Below are positions 32,713 to 37,078 of a DNA stretch of 37,078 nt, piece after piece. The stretch is from Patescibacteria group bacterium (lineage in GTDB: Bacteria; Patescibacteriota; Patescibacteriia; UBA9570; JAHJKD01): NCBI GenBank assembly GCA_018822435.1, contig JAHJKD010000055.1:1-37078 (forward strand), read 5' to 3'. The position numbers and the translations under genes were made by a program. The notes beneath the pieces are model-generated. The model made no database searches. It was not told where the DNA came from and saw nothing but the letters and a program-made list of their open reading frames with translations. How positions within the stretch are numbered: the stretch's first letter is position 1; every line of letters starts with the position of its first letter.

Positions 32713-35700
32713 TTACTTAATAAACAATCCTCTTAATTTCTTCCAGGAGAACTGTCTGGTTTTTTTTATTTCTGTAAAGAAAGCCTGAATTTCATACATT
32801 TTCTTTTTGAACTTATCAAAGTGGAATAGTAAGAAAATTATCACATTAATTAGTAATAAGATGAATATGAGCTGAAGACCGGTACTGATGGCCGGCGGTA
32901 TGGAAGATAGCGCGCGGAATGGATCCTGCTCACCGATGCGGATGATGCCTCTGGAAAGGAAAAAGAATAAGAAGGGAAGTATCAAGGTCCGGAAATTCCT
33001 GGTCAGCAGCAAAAGGATCATTAATATCATCACCCCGACAAAATATAAAGTCATGCCGCGGCTCAAGTGAGAGCGATCCATAAATTCTACGAATGTTTTG
33101 TACCATGGGGCCGTTATTTGTTCTGTGCTTGGCAAACTGATTGAGTAGGCGTTTATATTTTTCTTTTCTAATTCCTGTTGATACAAGAGATTTTCTTCAG
33201 TCGTTTGTTTTTGTAGGTATTCGCTTTCTTTCTCCTTTATTTTCGCGGCCACAGAACCCTCCTTTTGAGTAAATAAAACTTGCTCCTTAAAACCATGTTC
33301 TTCTAAGGAATATTTGCCCAGGTATTCGATTATATCTTCATCAAAGAGCGCCACTCCTTTTTTATCATCATTCAAACGTGCTTGCTCTCGCTGGGCATAG
33401 GTCGAAGCAATAGAGCCGTTATAATTATTTATTATTTCCTCATATTTTTCCTTTGCTTTTTCTTTTTGCCCGGTAATTTCATAAATATCCGCTAATCGGA
33501 ACTGGATATTGACGCGCATCGCTTTGGAAATATCCTGATCCAGCAAGGATTCATAAGCGATTTCCGCAGCTGCGAAATTTTTTGTCTTCACTCTGGTAAT
33601 AGCTGCTTGGAATTCATACACATAAGTACGAAGGTCCTTTGGATAAACGATAGAGAGTCTTGAAAGAGCATTCTCTGTCACTCCCATATCCGTCGGAAAA
33701 TCTGTTAAAAGTTGTTCAAATTGTTGAATTGTTTCTGGGGTATCGCCATGAAGTTTTTCATAGGCATAGGCGAGCTTGAAGCGGGCCAGAGGAATAAAAT
33801 TGCTTTTTGGATAATATTTGATGATCTCGCCATAAAGGGCGATTGCTTCCGCGTATTGGCTCAATACCGTATAGCTTTCTGCCAGCTTATATTTTGCCTC
33901 ATCAATATTTGAATTTTCCGGATAATTAGTAATAAAATCCTGGAACAGGAGGATCGCGTCCTGATGATTATTGGTCCGTTGATAGCATTCCGCCAAATAT
34001 AATTTGACTATTTTTGCGAATTCACCTTGGGGAAATTTTAATAAGTATTCCTGATAACTAAGTATGGCTTTCGGGTAATCAGCCAGAGCTTGATAGCTTT
34101 TTGCCCGGTGAAAAATGGCCCTTTCCGCGAAATAACCAAAATCTAAATCAAGATAATTGGTATAATTTTCAATTGCTTTATTATAATAATAATTATTTGT
34201 TATGGTTTCATCCGATCGCCAGAATTCCTCCAGAACTATCTCCTGATTGACCAGGTCATAATAAGATTCCCCCAGTTCATAATATCCGAGCGCCTTGATT
34301 TTAGGCGTGTTTTGATATTTTTCCACAATTCTGTTTCCAATCGCGATCGCTTCCACATATCTGCCTTCTTCGTTCAGGCTATCTGCCAGTAATACCAGTC
34401 TCCTGCCTTTTTCTTCTTTTCCAAAGGCATAAACAAGATAATTATAAACATTGTTGTCACGAATATTTTTATAAAGGTCAAATGGATTAAAAGGGTCTTG
34501 CTTGTAATCCCATTGGTATGCTTCTGCTGAAGTAAGGGTCAGGGCGATTCTTTTCCCCCAGTATTCCGTATAAGGGATAAATAGGAAAAGGAGCATTACC
34601 GAAAGCACGATCGGTATGATTATCGGATTGATGCGCGTATATATTTTTCGGGAAAGGAATAAAATAAATATTAAACCGGCAAAAGCGAATATTGTACGGA
34701 AGATATTACCGCCACCAATCACGCCGGGCATGAAGTAATTACTCATCATCAGGCCAAGCGTATTTTTCGCGTGGTACATGACCGGCATATGAGCGAGCAT
34801 GCCCACTATGATATATAAGCCCATCAATCCGAAGAAAATAAGCACTCCATAAAGACCGGTGCCTAAGAACGTTTTAATATTTCTAATTGAAAATGCTCGC
34901 CATAATAAAAAGGCCATGCATAATCCAATGATCAGGGCAGACAAGAACACGATTATCTTGGCACTAAAAGAAAATAGCCAAAGCGGTGGATAAATTTTTT
35001 GGCCGTAATCCTGGTTTATTATCTGATTCAGTTCTTCCTGCGAAACAATTTTAGTTTTTTCAGGCGAAAGGGTTTTTACTAAGCTGGCGCATTCTGTATT
35101 TTGATATTGGTCTATAACATAAAAATCAGCTCCGGCAAATTTAGTCAGCTTATAATGCCCCAGTACGCTTGCTTCGCAATTGGTAGTTTCTCCGACGATA
35201 AATGCGTCAATAGACCGGGTAATGCCCAGTACCCACCATAAATAATCCGGCAAATCCACATCATTGGCCACAATGCCATCGGTCTGATATTGGGTTTGGC
35301 GGTTATCAAAATTTAGCGTAATTTGTCTCGGGTTAGGAAAGATTAATGCAAAGAAAATCATCACTAGAGCACAAGCAAAAATTGAAATCACCAGATACCG
35401 AGAGCTGATGCGGTATGGTATGTCTGATAGGGCTTTGAAAAAAGCCACGCTAACAATAATGATGAGTAATATTGAGTAAAGTATCAGGGCCTGGATAAGG
35501 GTATGGTATCCTGGTTGGAAATAAACAATGGACGGATAAACGAAATTGTGGAAAAAGTATGTTTGCGGATTGATCTCATAGACTCCACCCGGGTATTCTC
35601 CATCACCAACCTTGATCACTTTGCTTTTCGCCGGCAAATGATAAGTAGCGATGTTAAAGGCATCGTCACCATTAATTTTTATGGTTGTAAAGGAAATGCT

Positions 35701-36987
35701 CGATACGAAATCAAGTCCTAGTACAGAAGTAAAATGAACCGTACCCTCAATGTCTAATTCCCTCAGTCCCGATACTGTCCTGTAGCCATCCACGATGGGG
35801 AAATTGTTCATGCTTGGGAAAGTAGCTGTACCCGGAACTTTTAATGAGCCCTCAATATTGCGGATGTGCATTTTCGTTTTTCCGATGTCTTTTACCACAA
35901 AAATAAATGAAGTATCCGGCACATAAACATCCGCTTTCCATTCAAATGAGCCCAGGGGATTGCTGTAAAAACTAAAACCGTCGTTACCAACTTTTTCCTT
36001 CCATTCCAAGTCAGTGTAGTCTGTGGGCGTTTCCGGGACATAATCAAAAGATTTCTGCCGGTCATAATAAATGCCCCCAACCATGCCAAGAACAGAAATA
36101 ATGACAATTAAAGCAATCGTAATCCTAAAATTTCGTGATCTTAAAAGATCTCTTAGCCAATCATAAAGGCTGAACTGAAGGATTTCATCTTCATCCCGTC
36201 TTTCAATATTGATTCCTTTGCTCGGATCACGTTTTATTCTAAGAGTGACTAAGCCCTTATCAATCCCGTTTTTTACGCCATTACCGACTCTTTTATGAAG
36301 AGCAGGCCTGACTTCGCCGGCTGATACGTTTCCCTCCATTTTGTCAGTCACTATCTTGTCAGCAATAACTGTATCAGCATATATTATTTTTTCCCCTGGC
36401 TTCACTCCAACAGTTTCATTAATATCCTCTGGTTCCGCTTCCTTGGGCACATCTTTTTCTATTATTTTATCCGGAGCTTGCCGAGGGATCTCTTCTCTCT
36501 TTGGTTCTTGTTTTGGTTTAGGCGGAACAAAAGGAGTCGTTTTCTTTTTATCCCGAGCTTGCCGAGGGGTTTTTCTAAAAATAGTACCAAAAAAACCAAG
36601 TTTCTTTCTCTCTTCTTTTTCCCCATGCGTGGACCAGGCATCCTGCGCTAGATCATTATCTTTTCGTTTTGAAGATTTCTTCTTATCATTATTATTTTGT
36701 TTATCCTGAGCTTGTCGAAGGGCCTCGGCTCGTTTCTTTTCCCGGCCTTTTTGGCGGCGTTTTATCCTGTCCAGCCTTTGTTTCTCTTTTTTCGTAGCCG
36801 GAGGCCCTGAGCGAAGCCCTGAGTAGCCCGAAGGGCGTACCGAAGGGTGAGCGTCTTTTTCATCCTTAAGACCGAACAGATCAACTTCTGTTTTTGGTTT
36901 TTCTTCTTTATCAGAGATGTTAAATGTGTCTGGATTGGATGGTCCCAGCTTCACTTCTACCTCCTGTTTTTTGTTTTTTTTCTTCAT
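32713..36987 (-). CDS. Very large membrane protein with TPR repeats and repeat-expanded N-terminus
   Basis: 1424-aa protein. Residues 1-285 are charged, low-complexity and probably disordered. One membrane segment is near 287-306, then an extracytoplasmic region to about 495 with beta-rich sequence, further membrane segments near 500-555 and four or five between about 670 and 825, a long run of TPR-like helices (about 880-1260; EYQ/ALADYPKAI, YAEAIALYGEIIKYYPKSN), and three final membrane segments (about 1335-1420). It could scaffold envelope or secretion machinery; the function is unknown. I prefer the ATG at 36987, because the 20 residues from the alternative start at 37047 include a palindromic-repeat peptide (SLDKLE). 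Its stop is adjacent to the tandem GT2 stop. Confidence 0.72.
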   Translation of the reverse strand: MKKKNKKQEVEVKLGPSNPDTFNISDKEEKPKTEVDLFGLKDEKDAHPSVRPSGYSGLRSGPPATKKEKQRLDRIKRRQKGREKKRAEALRQAQDKQNNNDKKKSSKRKDNDLAQDAWSTHGEKEERKKLGFFGTIFRKTPRQARDKKKTTPFVPPKPKQEPKREEIPRQAPDKIIEKDVPKEAEPEDINETVGVKPGEKIIYADTVIADKIVTDKMEGNVSAGEVRPALHKRVGNGVKNGIDKGLVTLRIKRDPSKGINIERRDEDEILQFSLYDWLRDLLRSRNFRITIALIVIISVLGMVGGIYYDRQKSFDYVPETPTDYTDLEWKEKVGNDGFSFYSNPLGSFEWKADVYVPDTSFIFVVKDIGKTKMHIRNIEGSLKVPGTATFPSMNNFPIVDGYRTVSGLRELDIEGTVHFTSVLGLDFVSSISFTTIKINGDDAFNIATYHLPAKSKVIKVGDGEYPGGVYEINPQTYFFHNFVYPSIVYFQPGYHTLIQALILYSILLIIIVSVAFFKALSDIPYRISSRYLVISIFACALVMIFFALIFPNPRQITLNFDNRQTQYQTDGIVANDVDLPDYLWWVLGITRSIDAFIVGETTNCEASVLGHYKLTKFAGADFYVIDQYQNTECASLVKTLSPEKTKIVSQEELNQIINQDYGQKIYPPLWLFSFSAKIIVFLSALIIGLCMAFLLWRAFSIRNIKTFLGTGLYGVLIFFGLMGLYIIVGMLAHMPVMYHAKNTLGLMMSNYFMPGVIGGGNIFRTIFAFAGLIFILFLSRKIYTRINPIIIPIVLSVMLLFLFIPYTEYWGKRIALTLTSAEAYQWDYKQDPFNPFDLYKNIRDNNVYNYLVYAFGKEEKGRRLVLLADSLNEEGRYVEAIAIGNRIVEKYQNTPKIKALGYYELGESYYDLVNQEIVLEEFWRSDETITNNYYYNKAIENYTNYLDLDFGYFAERAIFHRAKSYQALADYPKAILSYQEYLLKFPQGEFAKIVKLYLAECYQRTNNHQDAILLFQDFITNYPENSNIDEAKYKLAESYTVLSQYAEAIALYGEIIKYYPKSNFIPLARFKLAYAYEKLHGDTPETIQQFEQLLTDFPTDMGVTENALSRLSIVYPKDLRTYVYEFQAAITRVKTKNFAAAEIAYESLLDQDISKAMRVNIQFRLADIYEITGQKEKAKEKYEEIINNYNGSIASTYAQREQARLNDDKKGVALFDEDIIEYLGKYSLEEHGFKEQVLFTQKEGSVAAKIKEKESEYLQKQTTEENLLYQQELEKKNINAYSISLPSTEQITAPWYKTFVEFMDRSHLSRGMTLYFVGVMILMILLLLTRNFRTLILPFLFFFLSRGIIRIGEQDPFRALSSIPPAISTGLQLIFILLLINVIIFLLFHFDKFKKKMYEIQAFFTEIKKTRQFSWKKLRGLFIK
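36469..36489. repeat. In-frame palindromic element in the large gene (copy 1)
   Basis: ATCCGGAGCTTGCCGAGGGAT, a variant of the TTATCCTGAGCTTGTCGAAGG element. Read on the minus strand it codes for the peptide IPRQAPDK. Confidence 0.6.
36549..36569. repeat. In-frame palindromic element in the large gene (copy 2)
   Basis: TATCCCGAGCTTGCCGAGGGG (36549-36569), coding for TPRQARDK on the minus strand; same element as at 36469 and 36701. Confidence 0.6.
36701..36722. repeat. In-frame palindromic element in the large gene (copy 3)
   Basis: This copy has the standard form of the element and codes for LRQAQDK on the minus strand. Flanking codons are Lys/Arg-rich, so the insertion lies in a tolerant disordered segment. 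Confidence 0.65.
36805..36853. repeat. Compound CCCTGAG/CGAAGGG repeat in the large gene
   Basis: A 49-base block of alternating CCCTGAG, CGAAGCCCTGAG and CGAAGGG words, another form of the dispersed palindromic family. On the minus strand it codes for SVRPSGYSGLRSGPP, a peptide unlike the surrounding Lys/Glu-rich sequence. Confidence 0.6.
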
Positions 36988-36991
36988 TATG

Positions 36992-37008
36992 ATCTCGAGC
37001 TTGTCGAG
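36992..37008. repeat. Palindrome TCTCGAGCTTGTCGAGA before the preferred start of the large gene
   Basis: Six-base arms TCTCGA/TCGAGA around a 5-base loop, the same element family. It lies just upstream of the ATG at 36987 and would encode SLDKLE if translation began at 37047. The remaining 37048-37078 is AT-rich and contains TATAAT-like sequence on the minus strand, consistent with a promoter. Confidence 0.6.
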
Positions 37009-37078
37009 AGATTTCCCCAAACAAACATAAACGGCCCCGTTGACCATTTAACAAAAATTTAATATTATAATTATATTA

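Overview
This window reads as a dense chromosomal segment from an uncultured bacterium, most likely a member of the Patescibacteria/CPR group. That placement is inference: gene spacing is very tight, starts rarely have a convincing Shine-Dalgarno sequence, small palindromic repeats are common, there is a GtrA/DPM-type glycosylation module, and TGA is used as a stop (so not code 25). Almost every gene serves cell-surface glycan synthesis. No rRNA, tRNA, insertion sequence or convincing CRISPR array is visible, and no gene-free stretch exceeds about 180 bases.

Region 1 (1-6977, + strand): a repeat-bearing left edge, a GtrA-like membrane protein, a DPM-like glycosyltransferase, UDP-glucuronate decarboxylase, GalE, UDP-glucose dehydrogenase, a membrane-anchored GT2 and a GT4. 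Together they give UDP-Gal, UDP-GlcA and UDP-Xyl plus transferases. Region 2 (7190-11898, + strand): a sulfate-activation module with a 74-aa small protein, ATP sulfurylase, a DHH phosphoesterase, an AlkP-superfamily phosphodiesterase and APS kinase. No reductase or sulfotransferase is visible, which points to PAPS made for sulfation rather than for assimilation.

Region 3 (11895-20412, - strand): visibly more AT-rich, with genes overlapping by a few bases. This is the main find. It encodes, in transcription order, a GT2, a nucleotidyltransferase fused to a PEP-synthase-like kinase, a class I glutamine amidotransferase-type hydrolase, a CTP-type nucleotidyltransferase, a 109-aa unknown, a formyltransferase-like protein, a CDP-glycerol-phosphotransferase-like protein and a SAM methyltransferase. 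The kinase-hydrolase-cytidylyltransferase trio matches, in content and order, the Campylobacter jejuni Cj1418-Cj1417-Cj1416 enzymes that turn glutamine, ATP and CTP into cytidine diphosphoramidate, the donor for O-methyl phosphoramidate capsule decoration. The fourth Campylobacter enzyme, Cj1415, is an APS-kinase homologue, and an APS kinase gene lies immediately next door here, in convergent orientation.

Region 4 (20501-25753): a three-gene dTDP-3-acetamido-3,6-dideoxyhexose set (3,4-ketoisomerase, N-acetyltransferase, aminotransferase), a GT2, a NUDIX protein and a two-gene ABC exporter. Region 5 (25767-32712): glycosyltransferases and methyltransferases, including a methyltransferase-GT2 fusion and a tandem GT2 protein whose second domain lacks the metal-binding acidic motif. 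Region 6 (32713-36987, - strand): one very large membrane/TPR protein whose disordered N-terminus has absorbed several dispersed palindromic repeats in frame.

Proposed scheme (inference): nucleotide sugars from regions 1 and 4 are assembled by the many transferases, decorated with phosphoramidate, methyl and perhaps sulfate groups by regions 2, 3 and 5, and exported by the ABC transporter.
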